Below, in pieces: positions 9,491 through 21,764 of a stretch of 64,000 bases of DNA. The stretch is from the NCBI RefSeq assembly GCF_000377205.1, contig NZ_KB897912.1:36692-100691 (forward strand), read 5' to 3'. The notes beneath the pieces were generated by a model, which did no database searches, was not told the origin of the DNA, and saw nothing but the letters and a program-made list of their open reading frames with translations. The number at the start of each line of letters is the position of its first letter. Within the stretch, counting starts at the first letter, position 1. The DNA is from Thioalkalivibrio sp. ALJ3. GTDB taxonomy: Bacteria > Pseudomonadota > Gammaproteobacteria > Ectothiorhodospirales > Ectothiorhodospiraceae. A program made the position numbers and the translations under genes.

Positions 9491-9772
9491 GGGAAACACT
9501 GATCTATGTACACGCTCGCGCTCGAGTCGCTTTTGCGTGCGAACGAGGCGCGGCGACCGCCGTGCAGTCATTCTGCACAAGGGAACCGCAACGCCGTGCG
9601 CGCGCCCGTTTTTGATAACAACAGGCGGCCGAGCCCCTTCGGGGTTGGCACCCCAGGTTTTCCGAGACAAGGCGCGGTGCGCAGCCGGTAGTGGCTCTAC
9701 CGGCAAGGGCCGCAACGCAGGATCGGGGAACCTGGGGTGCCAACGCGAGCGTGTACATTAATAGTGTCTCCC
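9491..9772. repeat. MITE-like hairpin repeat, copy A (282 bp)
   Basis: A non-coding element with inverted ends beginning GGGAAACACTGAT and ending in the matching AGTGTCTCCC, flanked on both sides by TA. Inside are two hairpin modules. The first has an apical stem at 9562-9578 (GTGCAG/CTGCAC). The second has arms at 9644-9659 and 9729-9744 and an apical stem at 9684-9704. Both modules share ACAAGGCGCGG-like and CGCAACGC blocks. Compared with the three other full copies, the second module is inverted. The right edge supplies the G of the cytochrome b561 stop codon TAG. Copies B, C and D are at 11202, 35735 and 42365. Confidence 0.88.
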
Positions 9773-10353
9773 TAGCGCCGCGGGGAACCGAACGTCATCC
9801 GCTGCAGGACACCATCCCGGCGCACACGCCAGTGGTACAGGGCCGCCGAGATATGGCCCAGTGCCAGCACCAGAATGGTGATCCCCAGGATCTGGTGCCA
9901 GGCGAACAGGGTCTCCGACAGCGCCTCGTTTTCCGGGAACAGGCCCGGCAGGATCAGCGGACCCAGTTGCACCGGGTAGCCGCCGGCCGCCGTCGCCCAC
10001 CAGCCGATCACCGGCATCACGATCAGCAGCAGATACAGCAGCCCGTGGACCGACTCGGCCGCGATGCGCTGGGCCGAAGGCAACGCGACCGCGTAGGGCG
10101 GCTTGCCGTGACGCAGACGCAGGCCCACACGCACCAGCATCAGCAGCAAAATCAGCACCCCGAAGCTCTTGTGCCAGGTATAGATAGTGTCGGTCATGCC
10201 CTCGCCAAAGCGGTCCTGCAACCCGTCGAAGCCAAACCAGCCGATGGTGCCGCCCAGCGCCAGCGCACCCAGCACCAGCACGGCGACCGCCCAGTGCACA
10301 ATCCGCTGGCTCAGGGCGTAACGCGGCCACTCTCCAGTATTGCCCGTATCCAT
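9772..10353 (-). CDS. Cytochrome b561 family protein
   Basis: A 193-residue inner-membrane protein with four hydrophobic helices and the histidine pattern of bacterial b561/Ni-Fe hydrogenase-type cytochromes b. Haem-ligand candidates are in IVHWAVAV (helix 1), TWHKSFGVLI (helix 2), ESVHGLLYLLL and FAWHQILGI (helices 3-4). It should pass electrons between quinol and a periplasmic acceptor. The ATG in MDTGNTGEWPRYALSQ was chosen because family similarity begins there; an in-frame start 24 codons upstream is possible. Its TAG stop straddles the border of repeat copy A (9491-9772), so the insertion sits exactly at the gene's end. Confidence 0.82.
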   Translation of the reverse strand: MDTGNTGEWPRYALSQRIVHWAVAVLVLGALALGGTIGWFGFDGLQDRFGEGMTDTIYTWHKSFGVLILLLMLVRVGLRLRHGKPPYAVALPSAQRIAAESVHGLLYLLLIVMPVIGWWATAAGGYPVQLGPLILPGLFPENEALSETLFAWHQILGITILVLALGHISAALYHWRVRRDGVLQRMTFGSPRR

Positions 10354-10476
10354 CCCGCACTCCCGTTCGTGTATGTCCCCAACATGCCGCCCACACACGA
10401 TACCTGCAACCCGTCGTTCCCCCACCTCGCCTGGCGAGATACACCCGTCACCGTGCAGGGCCAGTATGCTTTGAAC

Positions 10477-11202
10477 ATGCGCTCACCCGAACCCACTACC
10501 CCATCGCTGGCCGGCGTACGCTGCCTGACGTTCGACCTCGACGACACCCTGTGGCCGGTGATGCCGGTGATCCAACATGCGGAGGCGCGCTTCTACGCCT
10601 GGCTGCGCGAGCATGCGCCGGTCATCTGCGAACGGTTTGATCCGCAGGCGCTGATTGCCGAACGGGCCGCCTTCATGCGCGCCGCACCTGAGGATGAACG
10701 CCACGATCTGACGCGGCTGCGCAAGCACTGGCTGCGCGAGCTGGCCACGGACTGTGGCTGCTGTCCTGATTTGTTGTCCGACGAGGGATTCGAGGTGTTC
10801 TGGCATGCGCGCAACGAGGTGACGCCCTTCCCCGAGGCTGACGGCGTACTCGCCACGCTGTCGCGTCACTTTCGGCTGGGCGCGATCAGTAACGGCAATG
10901 CCGATGTCTTTCGCACGCCCCTGGGGCGTCATTTCGACTTCGCGATCGCGGCGGGCGAGGCCGGCGCGGCCAAGCCCGACCCGGTAATCTTCGCACAAGC
11001 CCGCGAGCAGGCCGGCGTCGACCCCGAACGGATCCTGCATGTGGGCGATGACAGCACCAGCGACGTCCTCGGGGCCCTGAACGCCGGGTTCCATGCGGCC
11101 TGGTTCAACCCCGACGCGCTGCCCTGGGAACACGGGCGGCCCCGACCGGTGCTGACACTGGGCCGCCTGGGCCAGTTGCCCCGACATCTCGGGATCGACT
11201 AG
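10477..11202 (+). CDS. HAD-family phosphatase, YigB-like
   Basis: A 241-residue cytoplasmic HAD hydrolase, close in length to YigB (238). Motif I is TFDLDDTLWPV with the two catalytic aspartates (near residue 18), motif II is AISNGN, motif III is the Lys of AAKPDPVIF, and motif IV is HVGDDSTSDVLGA. YigB-type enzymes dephosphorylate FMN and the riboflavin-pathway intermediate 5-amino-6-(5-phosphoribitylamino)uracil, which is the likely role here. The ATG at 10477 follows the divergent cytochrome b561 gene. The TAG stop is formed with the first G of repeat copy B. Confidence 0.8.
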   Translation: MRSPEPTTPSLAGVRCLTFDLDDTLWPVMPVIQHAEARFYAWLREHAPVICERFDPQALIAERAAFMRAAPEDERHDLTRLRKHWLRELATDCGCCPDLLSDEGFEVFWHARNEVTPFPEADGVLATLSRHFRLGAISNGNADVFRTPLGRHFDFAIAAGEAGAAKPDPVIFAQAREQAGVDPERILHVGDDSTSDVLGALNAGFHAAWFNPDALPWEHGRPRPVLTLGRLGQLPRHLGID

Positions 11203-11469
11203 GGAGACGCTGATTTAATCGCACGTCCGCGTTGGTGCCCCCTGTTTTCCGAGACAAGGCGCGTCGTGCAGCGGGTAGTGGTTCTACCCGCAAGCGGCGC
11301 AACGCAGGATCGGGGAACAGGGGGCACCAACCCCGAAGGGGCTCGGCCGCTTTTGCGCGCGAACAGCGTTGCGGTTCCCTTGTGCAGAATGACTGCACGG
11401 CAGTCACCGCGCCTTGTTCGCACGCAAAAGCGACTCGAGCGCGGACGTGCGATTAAATCAGCGTCTCCC
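11202..11469. repeat. MITE-like hairpin repeat, copy B (268 bp)
   Basis: Second full copy of the family, in the opposite orientation to copies A and C, with near-perfect ends GGGAGACGCTGATTTAATCG and the matching inverted right end. It is flanked by TA on each side, and by CTAG on each side if the outer G is counted. The order is TIR, the GGTTCTAC-loop module, the CTGCAC-loop module, TIR. Its outer stem around the second module pairs GCTTTTGCG-type arms. It lies between the converging ends of the YigB-like gene and arfB. The left border completes the TAG stop of the upstream gene. Confidence 0.88.
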
Positions 11470-11498
11470 TAGGCGTCCATCGCCGCAGCCCCACCCCC

Positions 11499-11918
11499 TC
11501 AGTCGGGATCAACGCGGCCGCGCAGGGCCTTCTTGCGGCCACGGTGGGTCTTGCCCTCAAGACGACGCAGCTTGGAGGCGCGTGTAGGCCGGGTCGGCTT
11601 GCGCGTCTTGATCGGGCGGCCCGCCTCGCGCAGGAGTTCGCTCAGGCGCTCCAGCGCATCCTCGCGGTTGGCCTCCTGGGTGCGGTGCTGCTGAGCCTTG
11701 ATCACCACCACACCATCCTTGCTGATGCGCTGGTCACGACGGCGCAGCAGGCGCTGCTTGTAGACGTCGGGCAGGCTGGAGGCGCGGATGTCGAAACGCA
11801 GGTGGATGGCCGAGGCGACCTTGTTCACATTCTGTCCGCCCGCGCCCTGGGCCCGGATCGCCGTCAGTTCGATCTCGTCTTCGGGCACCGCGACGCTGTT
11901 GGAGATGCGAAGAACCAT
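11499..11918 (-). CDS. arfB: Alternative ribosome-rescue factor ArfB (YaeJ)
   Basis: A 139-residue release-factor-like hydrolase. The GGQ catalytic motif is in [13 protein letters not shown] near residue 28, and the protein ends in a long basic tail ([13 protein letters not shown]) that inserts into the empty mRNA channel of stalled ribosomes. It has no codon-recognition domain, which separates it from RF1/RF2. It hydrolyses peptidyl-tRNA on non-stop ribosomes as a backup to tmRNA. Its ATG sits directly after the stop of the lipoprotein gene upstream on the same strand, so the two are probably co-transcribed. Confidence 0.93.
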   Translation of the reverse strand: MVLRISNSVAVPEDEIELTAIRAQGAGGQNVNKVASAIHLRFDIRASSLPDVYKQRLLRRRDQRISKDGVVVIKAQQHRTQEANREDALERLSELLREAGRPIKTRKPTRPTRASKLRRLEGKTHRGRKKALRGRVDPD

Positions 11919-12230
11919 TCAGCGAAAGTCGCCGTCCTTGATTCGGCCCTCGTCATCCAGCTCCGCGAAAAAGCGCGAGTTGTCCTGGCGGTACTCGTGG
12001 GTCGCAATCTCGCCCGGCAGCACGAGGGTCACGTCCGGGTAGACGCGTTCGAACTCCTCCGGACTCGGCCGGGTTTCCAGGAAGTGCAGAAACGGGTTCA
12101 TCTGCTGGACCGTCCCCGGACGAGGCTCCGGCCCGTCCGCCCGCGTCTCGGTCTTGTGCACCGCGCAACCGCTGATCCCCAGCGCCAGAAGCACTGCCAC
12201 TACCGGCATCCATCGAAGTCGTCGTGCCAT
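11919..12230 (-). CDS. Small lipoprotein of unknown function
   Basis: A 103-residue protein with a short basic N-terminus, a hydrophobic segment and a lipobox LGISGC (Cys near residue 22), so it should be lipid-anchored. Asp is not found right after the Cys (AVHK follows), which suggests outer-membrane sorting. The remainder is acidic and contains FLETRPSPEEFERVYPDV; no domain is recognised. It directly precedes arfB with no gap, so the two probably share a transcript. Confidence 0.6.
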   Translation of the reverse strand: MARRLRWMPVVAVLLALGISGCAVHKTETRADGPEPRPGTVQQMNPFLHFLETRPSPEEFERVYPDVTLVLPGEIATHEYRQDNSRFFAELDDEGRIKDGDFR

Positions 12231-12339
12231 ACATCCCTCCGGCGTCTGTCATGTCCACCGTCAGCGCGAGGCGCCACAGGTGCTGCGGCGATGTCCTGGA
12301 ACCAGTCCGGCACCAGGGCCCCGCCCCACAGTCGAGCCC

Positions 12340-13932
<1,593 letters not shown>

Positions 13933-14014
13933 TTTCTTGGGCCGCCTGAATGAAGCGCGGCAGTTTAACGCGAAAACGGGCCTGGCGTGGCGTTTACCCG
14001 GTGCCCCTGACGCA

Positions 14015-14044
14015 AACGGCCCCGGACCGAAACCCGGGGCCGTT
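14015..14044 (-). terminator. Probable terminator of the Sel1-repeat gene
   Basis: Eleven-base arms AACGGCCCCGG and CCGGGGCCGTT form a strong GC hairpin just downstream of the Sel1-repeat gene and upstream of prfC. On the minus strand only a short T stretch follows, so the hairpin may be a modest terminator. Confidence 0.55.
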
Positions 14045-14076
14045 CGTATCTGCCGGGAACAGCAGGACGGGGAGAA

Positions 14077-14880
14077 TCAGCGTGCAGAAGCTCGCTGGAT
14101 CGCGGCGGACTGTTCGTCCAGGCGGCCCTGGGCAAGATCCAGATCGCGCTGACTCATGCGCGTCTTGACGGCCTCCAGGCGCTCGCTGTCCTCGGCCAGG
14201 GAATACCAGACGTAGGCTTCGACCAGATCGCGCTCCACACCCTGCCCGTTCTGATGCAGACGCCCCAGGCCGATCTGCGAGTTGCGATCACCGCGTTCCG
14301 CAGCCTTGGTATACCACTGGGCGGCCTTGGCCGGATCCGGGTTCGTCCCCCGTCCCGTTTCATGCAGGAAGCCGTAGTAGTACTTGGCCGAGACCTGTCC
14401 CTGTTCCGCCGCCTTGCCCAGCCACTCCAGGGCCTCGCCGTTCGACCGTTCGTTACGGGCGTAGTGACTGCCCAGCCAGTATTGCGCGTCCGCATAGCCC
14501 AGTTCGGCCGAGCGGGTGTAGTGCTCAAGAGCCTTGTCTTCATCCACTGACGTACCACGCCCGGAGGAAAACATGAAACCGAGATAGTAATGCGCCCCCG
14601 CATGGTCCTCGTCCGCCGCACGCGCGAACCAGCGCAGCGCCGCGTCATAGTCCACGTCGGTGCCACGCCCCACGTAGTTGGCCATTCCAACGTCGAACAT
14701 CGCCCGCGTATCACCCCGCTGGGCATTGCTCTCGCGAATCTCGTACCAGACCCCGAGCAACTCCTGCTGGCGCTCAACCTCGTCGTAGCCAAAATCCTGG
14801 GCCTGGACGACACCAGCTCCAAGGGCCAGCGGTAATGTCAGGGGGAGAGAAACAAACAACGCACGCAGGGATCGGGACAT
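14077..14880 (-). CDS. Exported Sel1-repeat protein
   Basis: A 267-residue protein with a signal peptide ending GVVQAQD near residue 27, then at least five Sel1-like TPR repeats. Visible units include AMFDVGMANYVGRGTDVDYD, AHYYLGFMFSSGRGTSVDED, AQYWLGSHYARNERSNGEAL, AKYYYGFLHETGRGTNPDPA and SQIGLGRLHQNGQGVERDLV. These fold as an alpha-solenoid for protein binding in the periplasm. The partner is unknown. The ATG at MSRSLRALF was chosen over an upstream in-frame start because it begins the signal peptide. The gene appears monocistronic, with a hairpin terminator after it. Confidence 0.82.
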   Translation of the reverse strand: MSRSLRALFVSLPLTLPLALGAGVVQAQDFGYDEVERQQELLGVWYEIRESNAQRGDTRAMFDVGMANYVGRGTDVDYDAALRWFARAADEDHAGAHYYLGFMFSSGRGTSVDEDKALEHYTRSAELGYADAQYWLGSHYARNERSNGEALEWLGKAAEQGQVSAKYYYGFLHETGRGTNPDPAKAAQWYTKAAERGDRNSQIGLGRLHQNGQGVERDLVEAYVWYSLAEDSERLEAVKTRMSQRDLDLAQGRLDEQSAAIQRASAR

Positions 14881-15037
14881 GAGGGCAGCCTCGCAGGGAA
14901 TTCCGGCATCAATGCCGGCTATGATCATAGACTGCCCCCCGTCCTGCGCGCAAAACGAACGCACCGGGACGTGAACCCGGCTTCGCAAAACGCCCGCGAA
15001 AGCCCGCAAAACGCGTTTGATGTCACGAATCCTGGCG

Positions 15038-15517
15038 TCACGCCCCGGCCGGCGCCGCGCAGCGGCGGCTCAGCACCCAGGCATCCTCGCGTCCGCTGTG
15101 CAGCGGGTAATAGCGCGGCCGGGTGCCGATGTGTTCGAACCCCTCCGAGCGGTAGAGCTGGAGCGCCGCGACATTGGAGGGGCGCACCTCCAGAAACAGA
15201 GCCTCGGCCTGCTGCTCGCAGGCATAGTCGAGCAGACGGCGCAGCATGTAGCGCCCCAGCCCATACCCCTGCCAGCGTCGGTCGATCGTCAGGTTCAGCA
15301 GATGTGCCTCGCCGGCCGCCACCGTCAGTACGGCATGACCCACCTGGCGCTCGTCGACCTCCAGGATCCAGCAGTCGTAGCCGACCCGGATGCAGTCCTC
15401 GAAGATGCGCGCGGTCCAGGGATAGTGGTAGGCCTCGCGCTCGATGCCCATTACACGCTCGACATCCTCGGCCAGCATGCGGCGCATCCGGGGTTGTACT
15501 TGCGGCTCGGCACTCAT
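15038..15517 (-). CDS. rimI: Ribosomal protein S18-alanine N-acetyltransferase
   Basis: A 159-residue GNAT enzyme of RimI length. The acetyl-CoA loop is RRWQGYGLGRYMLRRLL near residue 80, followed by EVRPSNVAALQLYRSEGF, both typical of RimI. It acetylates the N-terminal alanine of S18. Upstream on the same strand is a family 4 uracil-DNA glycosylase gene, as in many gammaproteobacteria, and rimI looks like the last gene of the long ilv-psd-pssA-udg unit. A gap of about 90 bases separates it from udg, with no obvious terminator. Confidence 0.88.
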   Translation of the reverse strand: MSAEPQVQPRMRRMLAEDVERVMGIEREAYHYPWTARIFEDCIRVGYDCWILEVDERQVGHAVLTVAAGEAHLLNLTIDRRWQGYGLGRYMLRRLLDYACEQQAEALFLEVRPSNVAALQLYRSEGFEHIGTRPRYYPLHSGREDAWVLSRRCAAPAGA

Positions 15518-15610
15518 GACGCGGGGCTGGGTCTCCTGGGGTGAATTCCTGTCTGAAGATATAGGTGGGTAGCTGTTGGCGACGTTCCCGAATACACACC
15601 CCAGGTGGGG

Positions 15611-16402
15611 TCAAGAGCCGGGAGCACTGGTCAGACACCCCCGCGCGCGCCGCAGATCCTGCCAGACCTTGGCCTTGTCCTGCGGCTTCCGCAAAAGATA
15701 GGCCGGATGATAGGTCACCACCAACGGCACTTCCCGATACCGATGCGGGCCGCCACGCAGACGGCCCAGCGGCTGATCGGTCTCCAGCAGATGCTGGGCG
15801 GCGATACGCCCCAGCGCAACGATCACCTCGGGCTGCACCAGCGCGATCTGGCGGTCGAGGAAGCCACGGCAGGCCCGGGACTCCTCGGGGCTGGGGTCGC
15901 GGTTGTTCGGCGGCCGGCACTTCAGCACGTTGGCGATAAACACATCCTGTCGCCGATCAAGGCCCAGTGCCGCCAGCATGTTGTCCAGCAACTGGCCGGC
16001 ACGCCCGACAAACGGCTCGCCTCGACGGTCTTCCTCGGCCCCGGGGGCCTCGCCGACAAACAGCCACCGGGCGCGGCGATCGCCCACGCCAAACACCGTC
16101 TGCGTACGCTGACTGGCAAGCTCGGCGCAGGCCGTGCAGTCGCGCACTCGTGCTTCGAGTTCCGGCCAGCCGAGTGCCGCGACCTCGCCTTCAACCGGCG
16201 TATTCACGGGAGGCGCGAGCGCCTCGGAAGGCTCGGGGGGCACGGCTGACGCAGAGGCCACATCGACCCGGGGGCCTATCGCCGGTGAAGCTGGCTCGGA
16301 CGCCGGGGCTTCCACCGCGGTATCCAAAGCCCCCTCCCGGGCACGCCAGACCGGAATCCCCATATCGGCCAGGATACGGCGTTTGCGCGCCGACAGATCC
16401 AC
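15611..16402 (-). CDS. Family 4 uracil-DNA glycosylase, [4Fe-4S]
   Basis: A 263-residue protein. Its first 75 residues are a Pro/Ala-rich linker with no domain; the catalytic part follows. Motif 1 is [18 protein letters not shown] near residue 115, motif 3 is [12 protein letters not shown] near residue 230, and cysteines in [17 protein letters not shown] and RACRGFLD fit the four ligands of the cluster. The enzyme removes uracil from DNA at the start of base-excision repair. It begins with GTG, close to the pssA stop, so it is probably co-transcribed. The low-complexity N-terminus is longer than in most homologues. Confidence 0.88.
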   Translation of the reverse strand: MDLSARKRRILADMGIPVWRAREGALDTAVEAPASEPASPAIGPRVDVASASAVPPEPSEALAPPVNTPVEGEVAALGWPELEARVRDCTACAELASQRTQTVFGVGDRRARWLFVGEAPGAEEDRRGEPFVGRAGQLLDNMLAALGLDRRQDVFIANVLKCRPPNNRDPSPEESRACRGFLDRQIALVQPEVIVALGRIAAQHLLETDQPLGRLRGGPHRYREVPLVVTYHPAYLLRKPQDKAKVWQDLRRARGCLTSAPGS

Positions 16403-16405
16403 GCG

Positions 16406-17215
16406 TCAATCCCCCGATGGTGTACGGCGACGATGGCGGCGCCAACGTTCCAGCGTCAGCAGGGGCCCGGAGAGGCCATAGATCACGAATCCCGCCCACA
16501 GGACCTTGGGCGGGTCCAGCGCCAGTAGCATCAGTGCCCCCACCACCCCGACGATCGCCAGGAAGGGCACGCGATGCTTGAAGTCCATGTCCTTGAAACT
16601 GAAGTAGGTCAGATTACTGACCATCGCCGCACCCGCGAGCACCGTCACGATCAGGATCGCGATCACGTACGGATCGGCCAGGTCTGCCGGAATCCCTAGG
16701 TCTTCCAGCACCCAGACCATCCCCACCACCAATGCAGCGGCGGCGGGGCTCGGCAGCCCCTGGAAGAACCGCTTGTCGACGACGGCCAGACGGCTGTTGA
16801 AGCGCGCCAGCCGCAGTGCCGCGGCGGTGGCAAAGAAGAAGGCCGCTACCCAGCCGAGATTGCCCAGATCCTGCAGCTGCCACAGGTACACGACCAGGGC
16901 CGGGGCCACCCCGAAGGAAACCAGGTCGGAGAGCGAGTCGTACTGCGCACCGAACTCGCTTTGCGTGTCCGTCATCCGCGCCACGCGGCCATCCAGCGTA
17001 TCCAGGACCATGGCAACGAACACTGCGATCGCGGCGGTCGTAAACTCGCCATTGATCGCGGAGACGATGGCGAAAAAGCCGGAGAACAGCACCCCGGTGG
17101 TAAACAGGTTGGGCAACAGGAAGATCCCGCGACGACGTCGGGCACGGCCCTCGTGCCGGTCGTCGCCCCCGTTCATCTCGTCAATATCGCTTGATCCCTC
17201 GTCATCCGGCGTCAC
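16406..17215 (-). CDS. pssA: CDP-diacylglycerol--serine O-phosphatidyltransferase
   Basis: A 269-residue integral membrane enzyme with the CDP-alcohol phosphotransferase signature DTLDGRVARMTDTQSEFG continuing to YDSLSDL (D..DG..AR....G...D...D) near residue 75. It makes phosphatidylserine from CDP-diacylglycerol and serine. About eight hydrophobic helices are visible. The N-terminal 35 residues are charged and predicted cytoplasmic. It starts at GTG, overlapping the stop of the psd-like gene by four bases. The two form the usual phosphatidylethanolamine synthesis pair, but the partner lacks its catalytic serine. Confidence 0.9.
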   Translation of the reverse strand: MTPDDEGSSDIDEMNGGDDRHEGRARRRRGIFLLPNLFTTGVLFSGFFAIVSAINGEFTTAAIAVFVAMVLDTLDGRVARMTDTQSEFGAQYDSLSDLVSFGVAPALVVYLWQLQDLGNLGWVAAFFFATAAALRLARFNSRLAVVDKRFFQGLPSPAAAALVVGMVWVLEDLGIPADLADPYVIAILIVTVLAGAAMVSNLTYFSFKDMDFKHRVPFLAIVGVVGALMLLALDPPKVLWAGFVIYGLSGPLLTLERWRRHRRRTPSGD

Positions 17216-17880
17216 TCCAGCACCTCCACGGTCGCGCCCACCTCGCCACTGGCCTCCGGCAGACCCCCAATCACGGTAGAGCCCGCCAGCACCTTCTGGC
17301 CAACCTGGGCCATCACCTGGGACCCGGCGGGCAGCCAGACTTCGAAGGTAGCACCGAATCCGGCGAAACCCATGCGTTTGCCGCGCCCGAGTCGGTTGCC
17401 AGGCACCACGTTCTGCAGACGGATCATGCGTGGCCAGTGGTTGACCGACAGGGCAAGCGTCAGGCGTGTGCCCTCGTCCGTCACCAACGCGAAAGCCGCG
17501 CGATGATCCAGTTGTCCATCCGGCGGGCTGTCCGTTTCCTTGCCCGGCCAGATCCGCTCCACCACTTTCGATTCCTGTGGTGCATGGACATTGTATTCCC
17601 CCAGACGCCGCTGACGAATGCGGATACGCCGGGCGGGCTTGCCGGTAAAGGGATCGGTTGCCTCGTCAATCGCCTCCACCGTGCCGTCGGCCGGGGCGAT
17701 CACTCCAAGCGCCGGTGCCGCCGCCTTGCGCCGAAGATCGCGGAAGAGCCCCATCAGCGCCACGGTCAGCAGCACCATGAAAACGCCCAGCTCCGCCTCT
17801 CCGACCAGCAGCGAGATCACTGCCATCCAGGCAGCAATGATCACGAACAGGCGGCCTTCGGGGGCAAGCGGAAACAGCAT
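17212..17880 (-). CDS. Phosphatidylserine decarboxylase-like protein lacking the pyruvoyl serine
   Basis: A 222-residue member of the short (archaeal-type) Psd family with two N-terminal membrane helices, the conserved PADGTVEAI segment near residue 65 and the C-terminal lipoyl-like fold. In active enzymes a Gly-Ser bond (LGST in E. coli, FGSR in short forms) is self-cleaved to give the pyruvoyl group. Here the equivalent is FGAT at 175-178 with Ala at 177. The DVHVNR-type motif also reads NVHAPQES. It is coupled to pssA by overlap, so context still says PS/PE synthesis. It may be a non-catalytic partner, a diverged enzyme, or rely on another Psd elsewhere. Confidence 0.7.
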   Translation of the reverse strand: MLFPLAPEGRLFVIIAAWMAVISLLVGEAELGVFMVLLTVALMGLFRDLRRKAAAPALGVIAPADGTVEAIDEATDPFTGKPARRIRIRQRRLGEYNVHAPQESKVVERIWPGKETDSPPDGQLDHRAAFALVTDEGTRLTLALSVNHWPRMIRLQNVVPGNRLGRGKRMGFAGFGATFEVWLPAGSQVMAQVGQKVLAGSTVIGGLPEASGEVGATVEVLE

Positions 17881-17944
17881 GGGGTTCTCGGAGGGAGCGC
17901 GGGTGCGCGACCCGAGGCCAGCGCCCCGGGCCGACCCCGACGGA

Positions 17945-19009
<1,065 letters not shown>

Positions 19010-19010
19010 T

Positions 19011-19037
19011 CAAAAAGCCCGTGCCTGGCCGGCACGA
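19011..19037 (-). terminator. Terminator-like hairpin between ilvH and ilvC
   Basis: On the minus strand CGTGCC-loop-GGCACG is followed by GGCTTTTTG, the form of a weak rho-independent terminator. A second hairpin with GGCCCC/GGGGCC arms lies at 18984-19000, just before the ilvC start. The pair could reduce or regulate read-through from ilvBH into ilvC. Confidence 0.55.
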
Positions 19038-19053
19038 ACAAAAGCGAAGGCGA

Positions 19054-19548
19054 TTACAGTTGCAGCGCGACGTCGCCGCGGGCGATGCCCATCACACCCG
19101 AGCGCACGACCTCCAGCACCGGGAACGGCGAGACCGCCTCGAGGAAGGCATCCAGCTTGGAGCCTTCGCCGGTGATCTCGATCACGTAGGTCTGCTGGGT
19201 CACGTCGATGATGCGACCGCGGAAGATATCGGTCAGGCGCTTGACCTCTTCCCGATCGGCCGCCTCGCCGACACGCACCTTGATCAGGGCCATCTCGCGC
19301 TCGATGTGCGGGTGAGCGGTCATGTCCAGCAGCTTGATCACGTCGACCAGCTTGTTCAGCTGCTTGGTGATCTGCTCGACGATCTCGTCGGAACCACTGG
19401 TCACGATGGTCATGCGCGACAGCGACGGGTCGTCGGTCGGCGCGACGGTCAGCGATTCGATGTTGTAGCCACGCGCGGAGAACAGGCCGGCCACCCGCGA
19501 GAGGGCACCGGATTCGTTTTCCAGCAGGACACTGATGATATGACGCAT
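19054..19548 (-). CDS. ilvH: Acetolactate synthase small (regulatory) subunit
   Basis: A 164-residue regulatory subunit with an N-terminal ACT domain (MRHIISVLLENESGALSRVA) that binds valine for feedback inhibition, and a C-terminal ALS-SSU domain. It raises activity and confers valine sensitivity on the large subunit encoded immediately upstream. The gap to the large-subunit stop is about 20 bases, a normal operon spacing. Confidence 0.95.
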   Translation of the reverse strand: MRHIISVLLENESGALSRVAGLFSARGYNIESLTVAPTDDPSLSRMTIVTSGSDEIVEQITKQLNKLVDVIKLLDMTAHPHIEREMALIKVRVGEAADREEVKRLTDIFRGRIIDVTQQTYVIEITGEGSKLDAFLEAVSPFPVLEVVRSGVMGIARGDVALQL

Positions 19549-19570
19549 ACGGCTCTTCCCTGTACCCGGT

Positions 19571-21289
<1,719 letters not shown>

Positions 21290-21444
21290 GGTGGTCGACT
21301 TCCTTACCTTAAGGGCTCGCGCGTGATCGTCGCGGGATCACGCATCAGGAATCAAAATAGCCCAACATCCTAATATGAAATGACGATTTTTCCCAGCACG
21401 CAGCGAGCAGGAAATCGTCCAGGAGCAGGCGCAGACAGCCGGTT

Positions 21445-21654
21445 TCAGTCGTCCGACTTCTTCACGTCCGCCGCGGGCAGGCCGGGGTTGGTCGGGCGGC
21501 GGGCATCGTCACTGGACATGTCCTGCGGCGCCATCTGCTGTTCCAGACCCTGCGGCGGGTTCATCTCCTCTTCCTCGCCTCCGCAACCCACCAGCACAAA
21601 CGTGGCGGCCATGGACAGAACGAGGAATCCAGTGATGCGGGTATGGCGATACAT
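21445..21654 (-). CDS. Small lipoprotein of unknown function
   Basis: A 69-residue protein starting MYRHTRITGFLVLSMAA with lipobox VLVGC (Cys near residue 24), followed by Gly-Gly-Glu-rich sequence. After cleavage the mature part is short, acidic, Met/Gln-rich and probably disordered. No homologue is recognised. The lipobox and the acidic composition support a real exported gene. It stands alone between arcC and the ilv operon. Confidence 0.55.
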   Translation of the reverse strand: MYRHTRITGFLVLSMAATFVLVGCGGEEEEMNPPQGLEQQMAPQDMSSDDARRPTNPGLPAADVKKSDD

Positions 21655-21764
21655 AGCATTCTTCCTTGCGAGACAGGGGCGTGAACGGGCGAGCTTGCCG
21701 CGAGACCAGTGGCTTGGCAACAATCCACCACGGCGAGACGCTGATTCCCGCGCGGGTCCGGACT

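Noticed and set aside
9475..9513. N-terminal extension of the sulfatase-like protein
   Set aside because: The extra codons to the GTG at 9513 lie within the end of repeat copy A and encode a sequence that recurs at the other copies, so they are not part of the ancestral gene.
21290..21444. Attenuator leader peptide before ilvB
   Set aside because: The only short frame (MLGYFDS) lacks runs of Ile, Val or Leu codons. A GCGTGATC/GATCACGC hairpin at 21321-21343 exists, but no competing structure or T run was found.
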